DNA of 64,000 bases from Pseudomonas paraeruginosa PA7 (lineage in GTDB: Bacteria > Pseudomonadota > Gammaproteobacteria > Pseudomonadales > Pseudomonadaceae), in NCBI RefSeq assembly GCF_000017205.1, contig NC_009656.1, forward strand, positions 1,430,001 through 1,494,000. The letters are read 5' to 3'. The notes beneath the pieces are model-generated. The model was not told the DNA's origin, did no database searches, and was given only the letters and a program-made list of their open reading frames with translations. The position numbers and the translations under genes are program-made. This document shows, one piece after another, positions 9,301 through 16,654 of the stretch (positions are counted from its first letter, which is position 1; each line of letters opens with the position of its first letter).

Positions 9301-9900
9301 GCGCTGCAGACCGGCGGCGGTGCCCCGGACGCTTTCCAGGATGGCCCCGGGATAGGCCTGGCGGACCGTGTCCGGATGCAGGTAGTGGTTGAGCAGCAGC
9401 ACGCGCTTGCCCTGAAGGTCGGGGGGCAGGCTCTGGTCGTCGCTGCGGCCGATGATGATCGGTGTGCTGTTCAGGTACGGATGGCTGAAGATCAGCCCCG
9501 GCAGGTGCCGCTCGAAGTCGCTGGCGCGTGGCAGCAGGTCGACCTCGCCGTTGCGCAGTCCGGCGAAGGAAGCCTCCACCGAAGGGTAGGTGATGCGCTC
9601 CAGCGGCAGGGCGAGGAAATCACCGATGAGCTGCAGGTAGTCGTCGCTGATGCCGTTGAGTATCCGGCTGCCGTTGCTTTCCTGCTGTCCGGGCGGATGA
9701 GCCACCTGGGCGACGCGCAGGGGGCGTTCTGGCAGGTTCTGGCGCATCCGCAGCAACTGCGCCAGGCTGGCCGGTTGCGCCTGCGCGGCAGCGCTGGCCT
9801 GCGGCGCCTGCCAGGGCAGCGATGCCAGGATGCACAGCGCCAGGCGGGCGAGAAGGCGAACGCCGCGACGCGCGCCTGGCAGGAGACGAGTGCCGTTCAA
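6301..9900 (-). CDS. ttsS: Hybrid sensor kinase TtsS (BvgS-like, unorthodox phosphorelay)
   Basis: Inner-membrane sensor of the two-component system reported to control the Txc T2SS. The product is about 1199 residues: a signal segment, two tandem periplasmic solute-binding domains (SBP_bac_3, Venus flytrap; about 55-290 and 300-520), a membrane helix (about 533-552), a PAS domain (580-690), HisKA with phosphoacceptor His near 718 (SMSHELRTPLNAL), HATPase with DTGIGIP and GGSGLGLSI, a receiver domain with Asp near 1004 (SDCNMPGMDG), and a C-terminal Hpt with His near 1138 (LVHRLSG). This is the full BvgS/EvgS layout. No ATG sits near the 5' end. The best start is TTG at 9900, which overlaps the ttsR stop (TTGA), with AGGAG 11 nt upstream. 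Confidence 0.9.
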   Translation of the reverse strand: MNGTRLLPGARRGVRLLARLALCILASLPWQAPQASAAAQAQPASLAQLLRMRQNLPERPLRVAQVAHPPGQQESNGSRILNGISDDYLQLIGDFLALPLERITYPSVEASFAGLRNGEVDLLPRASDFERHLPGLIFSHPYLNSTPIIIGRSDDQSLPPDLQGKRVLLLNHYLHPDTVRQAYPGAILESVRGTAAGLQRLAEGGADAFLGDKTRANRYMLQRPDLKLQNKFAANLPSEGFAFAALASRRDLVTLVDHVLETTPDTRKHEFLQRWTPSRQLFAPADAFALSHGEREWLKKKQPLRLIAQSAPPYFFRNSHGQWDGLGLDVLRYLSDAYELPLEILDAQSPAQDQRRLERGEALLASSIPPTPERRRRLAFSMPFGVQDWAFVIRRHASSPSSLEAMAGRRLAIAGNHPLRDYLENRYPRIDLVLTASGHESFSLVESGEVDATLQSIHNNPRWLQEHGLRQGEHIEATPTPQVFALAPGHGELLGILDKLLGNLAQDGDAGSGLRLMASGAQDDNLWQHLPEGFWHALLLAAVIILLSLLWNWRLKKQVQQRRIAQNQLRDQLAFQFSLLNGLPTPLYVRDLEGRLSTCNRAYEQFFASSLEEMRGTTPSEQGICPPSLARTLEFEYGELLQHRQPRYLDCCIEVAGEAHQIYQWLVPFYNARGKLQGLLGGWIDISERKHLETQLRDARQAAMAASAAKGQFLASMSHELRTPLNALVGLLELEGQRAPSENLRIAQRSASSMIDLIGNILDLDKIESGQMQLAPQPTDLGSLLSDSLELFVAQARQRNLALVLDCSLPAQRRYRVDPLRLRQVLYNLLSNALKFTEAGRVRLSVAERPQEDGRSLLAFRVSDTGIGIPRELQPRLLEPYRQAHADTALRYGGSGLGLSICSQLVQLMGARLWLDSEPGQGCAAGFELSLEWLVASDAPLSAAPAGSEATGALKVLIVDDVSTNGLVLRQQLAKLGHDATFVCSGEDALDAWERERYDLLISDCNMPGMDGYDLTRCIRERDRQRGLPRRLVIGYSASALAGEAERCRDAGMDELMIKPVTLGRLREVLAGVQPARAVEASREAPGAGFDLGHVQDLAGADPDLLNRLLVELRGNLREEQRSLRQPVAATAVDQLVHRLSGLACTIDAPGLIRACLNLEGAVQHGEAALQRQQAQLLAVIGDLLADVERQLDGTPSPD

Positions 9901-10538
9901 GCCAGCCCGTGCTCCTGGATGTACAGGTAGAGCCCGGCATTGGTATCCAGGCCGAGCTTGCGCATGGCGCTGCTCTTCTGCGCGCTGATGGTCTGCTTGC
10001 TGCGGCACAGGCGCAGGGCGATCTCGCCGATGGCCAGGCCGCTGCCATACAGGCGCAGGACCTCCACCTCGCGCGGGGTGAGCTCCTCCAGGCTGGCCAG
10101 CGGCTTGCCATGCTCGGCCGCGCCGACGTCCAGCAGGTGCCCGATGGAGTGCGAGAGGAACGGCCGGCGGCCGCCGTGGCGGATGGCCTTGGGCAGGTCG
10201 TTGAGCACCCCGCGCTTGCTCACCAGACCACGGATGCCGAGCTTGAGCAGGGACGAGATCAGCGCCGGGTTGTTGAGCATGGTGACGACGATGATCTGCA
10301 ACTGCGGATAGCGCCGGCGGACCTTCTGCACCAGGCGCAGGCCATCGGCCTGCTGGCTGTCGGGCATCATCAGGTCGGTGATCAGCAGGTCGCAGGGATG
10401 GGTATCCAACTGCGTCAGCAGGCCGTCGGCATCCTGGGCCTGGCCGACGATCTGCAGGTCGTCGAAGGCACCCAGCAGGCAGCGCATGCCGATCAGCGTG
10501 AGCGCATGGTCATCGACGAGGAGGACACGTGTTTTCAT
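9897..10538 (-). CDS. ttsR: Response regulator TtsR (NarL/BvgA family)
   Basis: 213-residue transcription factor with an N-terminal receiver (about 1-125; VLLVDDHALTLIGMRCLL, phosphoacceptor Asp in LLITDLMMPD near residue 57, conserved Lys in VSKRG) and a C-terminal LuxR-type helix-turn-helix (LTPREVEVLRLYGSGLAIGE, about 145-205). It is paired with ttsS by a 4-nt overlap. In PA7 the pair is reported to regulate txc and cbpE. PAO1 also has a NarL-type regulator next to spdH (PA3714); whether this is its orthologue or an island gene cannot be decided from the window alone. Confidence 0.88.
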   Translation of the reverse strand: MKTRVLLVDDHALTLIGMRCLLGAFDDLQIVGQAQDADGLLTQLDTHPCDLLITDLMMPDSQQADGLRLVQKVRRRYPQLQIIVVTMLNNPALISSLLKLGIRGLVSKRGVLNDLPKAIRHGGRRPFLSHSIGHLLDVGAAEHGKPLASLEELTPREVEVLRLYGSGLAIGEIALRLCRSKQTISAQKSSAMRKLGLDTNAGLYLYIQEHGLA

Positions 10539-10670
10539 GAAGTCGAACCCGAGTGAAGTGGAGTTTCCGCAGCTCCGGACCTGTACCGACGTCTGGCTGG
10601 TTCTCTGACGGGAATCTGCTCTGGACGGGCTCGAATTCTATAGATCGGTTCTGTCAGTTTAATCAGGACT

Positions 10671-10710
10671 TTTCCGATTGGAGGTAGGAAATTTCCTATG
10701 ATTTTTCCGA
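10671..10710. promoter_or_regulatory. BvgA-like heptad cluster upstream of ttsR
   Basis: TAGGAAATTTCCTA (10685-10698) is a perfect palindrome of two heptads. It is flanked by TTTCCGA at 10671-10677 and at 10704-10710. The cluster sits about 145-170 nt upstream of the ttsR ATG. TTTCCTA is the heptad type reported for BvgA, so autoregulation by TtsR is the simplest reading (inference). Confidence 0.5.
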
Positions 10711-10833
10711 GGTGAGCGCCTTGGGTTTGGCGTGAATAGTGGCTTCTGGCCATGTTGCGGCGCGGAACCTTGGAGTTCCGTTGGGTGCGGGACTGTCAGG
10801 GTTCCGCTGTCAGAGCTTTGCCGAGAGAGGATC

Positions 10834-10861
10834 GGGCGACAGCGCAGCCACGCTGTCGCCC
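10834..10861 (-). terminator. Hairpin downstream of spdH
   Basis: GGGCGACAGCG / CGCTGTCGCCC, an 11-bp perfect stem with a 6-nt loop, ends 5 nt after the spdH stop. There is no long T tract on the minus strand (CGATCCTCTCTC follows), so termination strength is uncertain. Confidence 0.6.
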
Positions 10862-10866
10862 CGGGT

Positions 10867-12729
10867 TCAGCCCAGCTCGCGTACCGCCCGCACCGCCTGG
10901 TCGATGGCGGCATGGGCGTAGGCGTCCCAGGCCGCGTCCGAATTGGCGATGGTGACGTTGCCGACCTTGCGCCGCGCCAGTTCCATCAGCGCTTCGCTTT
11001 GCGCCTCGTCGTCGTAGAGCGTGTTCATGAAGTACGAGTAGCCGTGCGACCAGCGGTTCACGGTGATGCCGGTGATGTCGCGGCGATGGTCGAAGCCGGC
11101 CGGGCCGAGCATGGCCTGGAGCTGGTCGCGGACATCCTTCTCCAGTTGCTCGAAGCTCATGGCGTAGAGTTTGCTGCGGCCGACGCGGGCCTGGGTGCGG
11201 GCGTCCATGCCGGCATTCGGAGTGGTCGGAACGTAGACCATGTGCACGCCGATCGGCTGCCGCGGGTCGCGCGGGTGCTCATAGCCGCCGAGGTCGACCG
11301 GGAAGTCCAGCTTGATCCGCGAGTAGGGCAGGGTCGGCGCGTAGATCTCGTGGATGCCGAGGGTCTTCCAGGCCAGCCAGTCGCGCAGCATGACCTTGGT
11401 GTACACCAGCGGGAACTTGACGTTCTGGCTCAGGGCGTGGGCCTGTTCCTCGGAGAGGTCGCGCAGCAGGTAGGGCACCATCATGTTGTAGCAGGCCATC
11501 ACGCAGTGCCTGCCGCGCACCCGGTGCAGGCGCCCGGCGCGGCTGTAGCCGACGTCGACGCCGCCGGCGCGGTTGCGCACGCTGACCGCGGTGCTGTTCA
11601 GGCGCAGGCGCACCGGTTGCCCGGCGAGGTCCAGCTTGGCGTAGTCGAAGCGGGCCATGACGATGTCCTCCATGCCCCGGCCCGGCGCCACCGCGGGGAT
11701 CAGGTCGCGCACCATGAGCCGCGCCAGCGAGGCGTTGCCGTCGGGGAAGTGGTAGATGTACGGCTCGTCCATTTCCGCCTGGGCCTCCTCGCTGGGTTGC
11801 GGCAGGCCGAGGGCGTCGAAGCCGGGGAAGCCGGCGGCGTATGCATCGGCCGCCGGCAGGGCGTCGGCGCCGAGGGCGGAGAAGTCGTTGCTGCGGCCCT
11901 GGAAGTACTTCACCGAGTTTTCCGAAAGGCCGACATCCTTGAGCAGGTAGTCGCGGTAGCTGGTCTTCGCCAGGTGGGTTTCCTTCTCCTCCAGGCTCTT
12001 GCCGGCCAGGTAGTCGCGAGGCGATTCGTACAGCGCGATGAGCGCCTCGCGGTCATCGCGGGGCAGCGGGAAGTCGCCGATGAAGGCGCGCCAGGAGCGG
12101 GCGTTGAGGCGGTCGCGAGGAACCTCGTCGGCCACCATCGGCGTCGGGTCGCCGCTGACCAGCTTGTCCACGCCGAAGCTGGCCTTGTCGAAGAACACTG
12201 CGCGGGACAGGCCCAGGCCGGGGTAGAAATCGGTGTCGAAGGCCGTCTCGAAGCGCTTCAGTTCGACGCCCAGGCGTTTCAGCAGGTACCTGGCGTCGTC
12301 GCTGTAGAGGGCGTTAGGCGATTGCAGCGACTCGCTGCCGCCGTAGCCGAGGATGGTCCGTCCGCCGGCCTGGAATTCGTTGCGCTTGGCGTGGCCGCCG
12401 AAGTCGTCGTGGTTCTCGACGACGAGGATGCGCGCCGCGGGGTGCCGCTCGCGATAGAACCAGGCGGCGGCGAGGCCGCTGATGCCGCCGCCGACCACCA
12501 CCAGGTCGTATTCTTCCTCGATCGGCAGGTGTTCGACGTCGAAGGACTTCTTCTCCCAGCCCATCTGGTGCGCGACTTCGAAGGCGCCCGGATGGCTACC
12601 GCGCAGGCCGGTGAGCGCGGGCGGATAGTAGCGGCCGCCGGGCGCGGCGCGGAGGATCTCGGCGGGGGTCAGGCCTGCGGCGATGGTCAGGGCTACGCCG
12701 TTCAGGAAGTCGCGGCGGGAGATGGTCAT
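10867..12729 (-). CDS. spdH: Spermidine dehydrogenase SpdH
   Basis: FAD- and haem-dependent periplasmic enzyme that oxidises spermidine. The 620-residue product matches the P. aeruginosa SpdH length. A Tat-type signal is present (SRRDFLNGVALTIAAG, residues 4-19), followed by a Rossmann FAD site VVVGGGISGLAAAWFY near residue 65-80 and the rest of an amine-oxidase-like fold. The start at 12729 has AAGGA 7 nt upstream; an in-frame ATG 48 nt further upstream would bury the twin-arginine motif. It is transcribed alone toward the accessory region. The haem site cannot be confirmed by eye, so the assignment rests on overall similarity, length and context. Confidence 0.88.
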   Translation of the reverse strand: MTISRRDFLNGVALTIAAGLTPAEILRAAPGGRYYPPALTGLRGSHPGAFEVAHQMGWEKKSFDVEHLPIEEEYDLVVVGGGISGLAAAWFYRERHPAARILVVENHDDFGGHAKRNEFQAGGRTILGYGGSESLQSPNALYSDDARYLLKRLGVELKRFETAFDTDFYPGLGLSRAVFFDKASFGVDKLVSGDPTPMVADEVPRDRLNARSWRAFIGDFPLPRDDREALIALYESPRDYLAGKSLEEKETHLAKTSYRDYLLKDVGLSENSVKYFQGRSNDFSALGADALPAADAYAAGFPGFDALGLPQPSEEAQAEMDEPYIYHFPDGNASLARLMVRDLIPAVAPGRGMEDIVMARFDYAKLDLAGQPVRLRLNSTAVSVRNRAGGVDVGYSRAGRLHRVRGRHCVMACYNMMVPYLLRDLSEEQAHALSQNVKFPLVYTKVMLRDWLAWKTLGIHEIYAPTLPYSRIKLDFPVDLGGYEHPRDPRQPIGVHMVYVPTTPNAGMDARTQARVGRSKLYAMSFEQLEKDVRDQLQAMLGPAGFDHRRDITGITVNRWSHGYSYFMNTLYDDEAQSEALMELARRKVGNVTIANSDAAWDAYAHAAIDQAVRAVRELG

Positions 12730-13052
12730 GGGAAGTCCTTTGCGAGGCAGTGGGTGGCTCGGGCGAGCCATGTTCACAGATTGCTGTTGCGAATGCGCGC
12801 GGAGCGGCTGGCGTCGGTCGCCGGCCCGCTGTCGCGGGCGGGCGCGGAGTTTAGAGGTCCGTGCCGGTGCATCGAAGGGCTTTCTGCTGGCATTAGGCCT
12901 CTATCTGGAGAACTGTGACATGGATCGCGCTTTTCCAGGGCGTCCAGGGCGATCCGCAATATCTCGAAGCAAACTCCCGGCGGGCAGCGCGGATGCGAAG
13001 GGCTAGAGTCGGTCGAATCCGGTTGTCACCGAAACGTCCCTGGAGGTACCTC
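12730..13052. other. 323-bp divergent intergenic region between spdH and the DUF533 gene
   Basis: Holds the promoters of both genes, but no clear -35/-10 pair is visible. A short hairpin, TGGCTC-GGGC-GAGCCA (12755-12770), would lie in the spdH leader RNA 26 nt before the start codon. The open frame extending upstream of 13053 is not supported by a ribosome site. Confidence 0.5.
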
Positions 13053-13748
13053 ATGAATACCCGTGGTTTGCTCGACCAGTTGCTCAAGTCCGGGCAGGAA
13101 ATGCTGCAGAACAAGACGGGCGGCAAGCCTGGCGCCAGTGGCGGCGGCCAGCTCGGCAGCCTGCTCTCCGGTGCCGGAGGCGGAGCCCTGGCGGCGGGCG
13201 CCATCGGCCTGCTGCTGGGCAACAAGAAGGCGCGCAAGTTCGGTGGCAAGGCGATCACCTACGGCGGTCTCGCCGCGCTCGGGGTGATCGCCTACAAGGC
13301 CTACAGCAACTGGCAGCAACAGCAGAATGGCGCCGTGCCGCAGGCGCAGCCGCAGACCGTCGACCGCCTGCCGGAGGCCCAGGCCGAAGTGCACAGCCAC
13401 GCGATCCTCCAGGCCATCGTCGGCGCGGCCAAGGCCGATGGCCACATCGACGAGCGCGAGCGGCAGATGATCGAGGGCGAGGTGGCCAAGCTGACCAGCG
13501 ACCGCGAGGTGCAGGGCTGGCTGGAGCGCGAGCTGAACAAGCCGCTGGACCCGGCCGAGATCGCCCGCGCCGCGAGCACCCCGGAAATCGCCGCGGAGAT
13601 GTACCTGGCCAGCCTGCTGATGGTCGACGAGGAAAGCTTCATGGAGCGCTCCTACCTCGAGGAACTGGCGCGCCAGCTGCGCCTGGAGCCCTCGTTCAAG
13701 CTGGAGCTGGAGAACCAGGCCAGGCAGGCGTTGCAGCGCCTGGCCTGA
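13053..13748 (+). CDS. DUF533 (YebE-like) membrane protein
   Basis: 231-residue protein of the YebE/TerB-like family. Residues 1-45 are polar and Gly-rich, 45-90 form one or two membrane segments (GALAAGAIGLLLG and ITYGGLAALGVIAY), 90-110 are a Gln/Pro-rich linker, and 115-231 are an all-helical TerB-like acidic domain beginning HAILQAIVGAAKADGHIDER. The ATG at 13053 has GGAGG 6 nt upstream. Function is unknown; in E. coli YebE is envelope-stress induced. Divergent from spdH and convergent with the LysR gene. Confidence 0.85.
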   Translation: MNTRGLLDQLLKSGQEMLQNKTGGKPGASGGGQLGSLLSGAGGGALAAGAIGLLLGNKKARKFGGKAITYGGLAALGVIAYKAYSNWQQQQNGAVPQAQPQTVDRLPEAQAEVHSHAILQAIVGAAKADGHIDERERQMIEGEVAKLTSDREVQGWLERELNKPLDPAEIARAASTPEIAAEMYLASLLMVDEESFMERSYLEELARQLRLEPSFKLELENQARQALQRLA

Positions 13749-13765
13749 GGTATCCTCCCCGGTCC

Positions 13766-13794
13766 GGCGGATAACGCCCCTGGCGGTATCCGCC
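13766..13794. terminator. Hairpin between convergent DUF533 and LysR genes
   Basis: GGCGGATA and TATCCGCC form an 8-bp perfect stem around a 13-nt loop in the 47-nt gap between two converging genes. It could serve both directions; T runs are weak. Confidence 0.55.
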
Positions 13795-13795
13795 G

Positions 13796-14701
13796 TTACA
13801 GCGGCGGCGCCGCCGATGCGCCCAGCAGGACCTCCCGCTCGCGCTGGCACAGCTCCAGCAGGAAGTCCCAGACCACCCGCAAGCGCACCGAGCGGTGCAG
13901 TTCCCGACGGGTGCTCATCCAGTACTCGCGCTGGATGCTTTCCTCCGGCAGCACCGGCACCAGCAGCGGATCGCGGCTGCCCATGAAGTGCGGCAGGATC
14001 GCCAGGCCGATGCCGGCCTGCGCCGCCTGCTGCTGGGCGACCACGCTGGTGCTGCGGAACACCACCTGCGGGTGGCGGCAGAAACTATGGTGGAACATCA
14101 GTTCCTGGCTGAACAGCAGGTCGTCCACGTAGCCGATCCACTGGTGCCGGCCCAGGTCGTCGCGGTCGCGCAGCGGCGGCGCCTGTTCCAGGTAGGCGGG
14201 GCTGGCGAACAGGGCCAGGCGGTAGCGGGTCAGCAGGCGGGTGATCACCAGGTCGGCCCCCGGCCGGTCGAGGGAGATGGCGATGTCCGCCTCGCGGTTG
14301 GTGATGCTGACGAAGCGCGGCACCGAGACCAGCTCGACCTCCAGGCCCGGGTATTGGCGCATCAGCTGCGCCAGGCGCGGAGCGAGGAACACGCTGCCGA
14401 GGCCTTCGGTGACGCCGATGCGGATCTGCCCCAGCGGCGAGATGCTCTGGCTCATCTCCTCCTGGGCGAGGAGCGCGGTGTTCTCCATCGCCTCGGCGTG
14501 CTTGAGCAGCGCCTGGCCGGCCGGGGTCAGCTGGTAGCCGCCGGTGTGCTGGGCGAACAGCTGGGTGCCGAGGTCGCGTTCGATGTTTTCGATGTGCCGG
14601 GCCACCGTGGCGTGGGTGGTGCCGAGGCGCTTGGCGGCGGTCAGCAAGCGCCCGCTGCGCTGCAACTCGAGGAAGAAACGCAGGTCATTCCAGTCGAACA
14701 T
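13796..14701 (-). CDS. LysR-family transcriptional regulator
   Basis: 301-residue LTTR. The N-terminal winged helix (1-60; WNDLRFFLELQRSGRLLTAA) is followed by a linker helix and a substrate-binding effector domain (about 90-290). It is divergent from a GMC oxidoreductase and MFS transporter pair with 171 bp between, the classic LTTR layout, so it probably controls them in response to a substrate of the pathway. The inducer is unknown. Confidence 0.9.
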   Translation of the reverse strand: MFDWNDLRFFLELQRSGRLLTAAKRLGTTHATVARHIENIERDLGTQLFAQHTGGYQLTPAGQALLKHAEAMENTALLAQEEMSQSISPLGQIRIGVTEGLGSVFLAPRLAQLMRQYPGLEVELVSVPRFVSITNREADIAISLDRPGADLVITRLLTRYRLALFASPAYLEQAPPLRDRDDLGRHQWIGYVDDLLFSQELMFHHSFCRHPQVVFRSTSVVAQQQAAQAGIGLAILPHFMGSRDPLLVPVLPEESIQREYWMSTRRELHRSVRLRVVWDFLLELCQREREVLLGASAAPPL

Positions 14702-14732
14702 GAGGAGGCGCCTTCTGCCGGGCCGAGGGGCG

Positions 14733-14750
14733 TTGTTAGAAAACGAACAA
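14733..14750. promoter_or_regulatory. Candidate LysR operator
   Basis: TTGTT-N8-AACAA inverted repeat, 31 nt from the LysR start, followed by the palindrome AAACGTTT (about 14762-14769) and a T-rich stretch. LTTRs bind interrupted dyads of this kind in divergent promoters. Assignment by position only. Confidence 0.35.
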
Positions 14751-14872
14751 TAGCTGCCCCGAAACGTTTGTTTTTTTATCGCGAATGAACGACTAGCCTC
14801 AAGCCGTTCGAGACTTGCCGGTCATCCGCAGGTCCGACGGCCCACGACAAGAACGACAAGACGAGGCTCGCC

Positions 14873-16546
14873 ATGCCCGAGGTACTGGATACCTACGACT
14901 ACCTCATCGTCGGCGCCGGCCCCGCCGGCTGCCTGCTGGCCAACCGGCTTTCCGCCGACCCGGCCAACCGCGTGCTGCTGCTGGAGGCCGGCGGCCCGGA
15001 CAACTACCCCTGGATCCACATTCCCGTCGGCTACCTCTACTGCATCGGCAACCCGCGCACCGACTGGTGCTTCGACACCGACGCGGTGCCCGGTCTGGAC
15101 GGCCGCTCCCTGAAATACCCGCGTGGCAAGGTGCTCGGCGGCTGCTCCTCGATCAACGGCATGATCTACATGCGTGGCCAGGCCCGCGACTACGACCAGT
15201 GGACGGCCGAAGGCAACCCCGGCTGGAGCTGGAAGGACCTGCTGCCGCTGTTCCGCAGGATGGAGGATCATTTCGCCGGCACCAGCGAGTTGCACGGCGC
15301 CGGCGGCGAATGGCGGGTGGAGCGCCAGCGCCTGTCCTGGACGCTGCTCGACGCCTTCCAGCGGGCGGCGGCACAGACCGGCATCGCCAGCGTCGAGGAT
15401 TTCAACGGCGGCGACAACGAAGGCTGCGGCTACTTCCAGGTCAACCAGCGCGGCGGGGTGCGCTGGAATGCCGCGAAAGGCTTCCTGCGCGGCATCGCCC
15501 AGCGCGCCAACCTCACCGTCCTGACCCACGCCGAGGTGCAGCGGGTAGTGCTCGAGGACGGTCGCGCCAAGGCCCTGCTGGTCCGCTGGGAAGGCCGCGA
15601 GCGACGCTTCGAGGCGCGGCGCGAGATTGTCCTGAGCGCCGGCGCGATCGGCTCGCCCTGCCTGCTGCAACGATCCGGCATCGGCCCGCGCGAGCTGCTG
15701 GAGCGGCTTGGCGCCGGCGTCGTCCACGAACTGCCGGGCGTCGGCGGCAACCTCCAGGACCACCTGCAACTGCGCCTGATCTACAAGGTCGAGGGCGTCC
15801 CGACCCTCAACCAGATCGCCGGCAGCGCCTGGGGCAAGCTGGGCATGGGCCTGCGCTACCTGCTCAACCGCAGCGGCCCGCTGTCGATGGCACCGAGCCA
15901 GCTGGGCGCCTTCGCCCGTTCCGACCCGCAACAGCCGTCGGCCAACCTCGAATACCACGTCCAGCCGCTTTCGCTGGACCGCTTCGGCGAGCCGCTGCAC
16001 GCCTTCCCGGCGTTCACCGCGTCGGTCTGCGACCTGCGCCCGCACAGCCGCGGGACGGTGCGCATCCGCTCGCTGGAAGCGGACGCGGCGCCGTCGATCC
16101 AGCCCAACTATTTGAGCGATCCGCGTGACCTCGAGGTCGCCGCCGACGCGATCCGCCTGACCCGCCGGATCGTCGCCGCTCCGGCCCTGGCCGCCTTCCG
16201 CCCGGAGGAGTACAAGCCTGGCCCGGAGTACCGCAGCGAAGAAGACCTGCGACGCGCCGCGGCCCAGATCGGCACCACCATCTTCCATCCGGCCGGCACC
16301 TGCCGCATGGGACAGGGGCCGCTGGCGGTGGTCGACGCGCAGTTGCGCGTGCACGGGATTCCCGGCCTGCGCATCGCCGACGCCTCGATCATGCCCAGCC
16401 TGACCTCGGGCAACACTTGTTCGCCGGTGCTGGTGATCGCCGAGAAGGCGGCGCAGATGATCCTCGCCGAGCGTCGTCGCGACGCCGCGCCGCAGGTCGT
16501 CGAGAGCGCCATGGCGGCCGGCGGCAAGGAAGCGGTGGAGGCCTGA
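14873..16546 (+). CDS. GMC-family FAD oxidoreductase (choline-dehydrogenase-like)
   Basis: 557-residue glucose-methanol-choline oxidoreductase. FAD-binding GAGPAGCLLANRL at about 13-25, the GMC signature GKVLGGCSSINGMIYMRG near 85-102, and catalytic His near 472 (FHPAGTCRMG) with Asn near 513 (TSGNTCSP). Members oxidise alcohols to aldehydes. No choline operon is nearby and the substrate cannot be read from sequence. It is followed 108 nt later by a transporter on the same strand, which suggests uptake plus oxidation of one compound under control of the divergent LysR. Confidence 0.92.
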   Translation: MPEVLDTYDYLIVGAGPAGCLLANRLSADPANRVLLLEAGGPDNYPWIHIPVGYLYCIGNPRTDWCFDTDAVPGLDGRSLKYPRGKVLGGCSSINGMIYMRGQARDYDQWTAEGNPGWSWKDLLPLFRRMEDHFAGTSELHGAGGEWRVERQRLSWTLLDAFQRAAAQTGIASVEDFNGGDNEGCGYFQVNQRGGVRWNAAKGFLRGIAQRANLTVLTHAEVQRVVLEDGRAKALLVRWEGRERRFEARREIVLSAGAIGSPCLLQRSGIGPRELLERLGAGVVHELPGVGGNLQDHLQLRLIYKVEGVPTLNQIAGSAWGKLGMGLRYLLNRSGPLSMAPSQLGAFARSDPQQPSANLEYHVQPLSLDRFGEPLHAFPAFTASVCDLRPHSRGTVRIRSLEADAAPSIQPNYLSDPRDLEVAADAIRLTRRIVAAPALAAFRPEEYKPGPEYRSEEDLRRAAAQIGTTIFHPAGTCRMGQGPLAVVDAQLRVHGIPGLRIADASIMPSLTSGNTCSPVLVIAEKAAQMILAERRRDAAPQVVESAMAAGGKEAVEA

Positions 16547-16654
16547 GGATCGCTACACCCCGTATCGCGTGGCGCCCGGCGCCGCAGCGGTCGACGCTGA
16601 AAACGGAAATGGCAGACAACAATAAGAGCCCCCACAAGGGGCGGGAGAGCCGCA

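Larger units (their letters stand above)
10539..10866. other. 328-bp intergenic region between ttsR and spdH
   Basis: No convincing gene. The half near ttsR (about 10635-10710) is clearly AT-richer than its surroundings and holds a 14-bp perfect palindrome with two related heptads. The half near spdH holds a strong hairpin. This may also be where the T2SS island joins the core chromosome; no direct repeat, integrase or tRNA is visible. Confidence 0.6.

Noticed and set aside
10535..10753. Possible 72-residue minus-strand gene upstream of ttsR
   Set aside because: No ribosome site, overlaps the palindrome cluster, and the product is basic and unstructured; the interval is better read as a regulatory region.
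12915..13052. 46-codon N-terminal extension of the DUF533 gene
   Set aside because: No ribosome site at the upstream start, while GGAGG precedes 13053.
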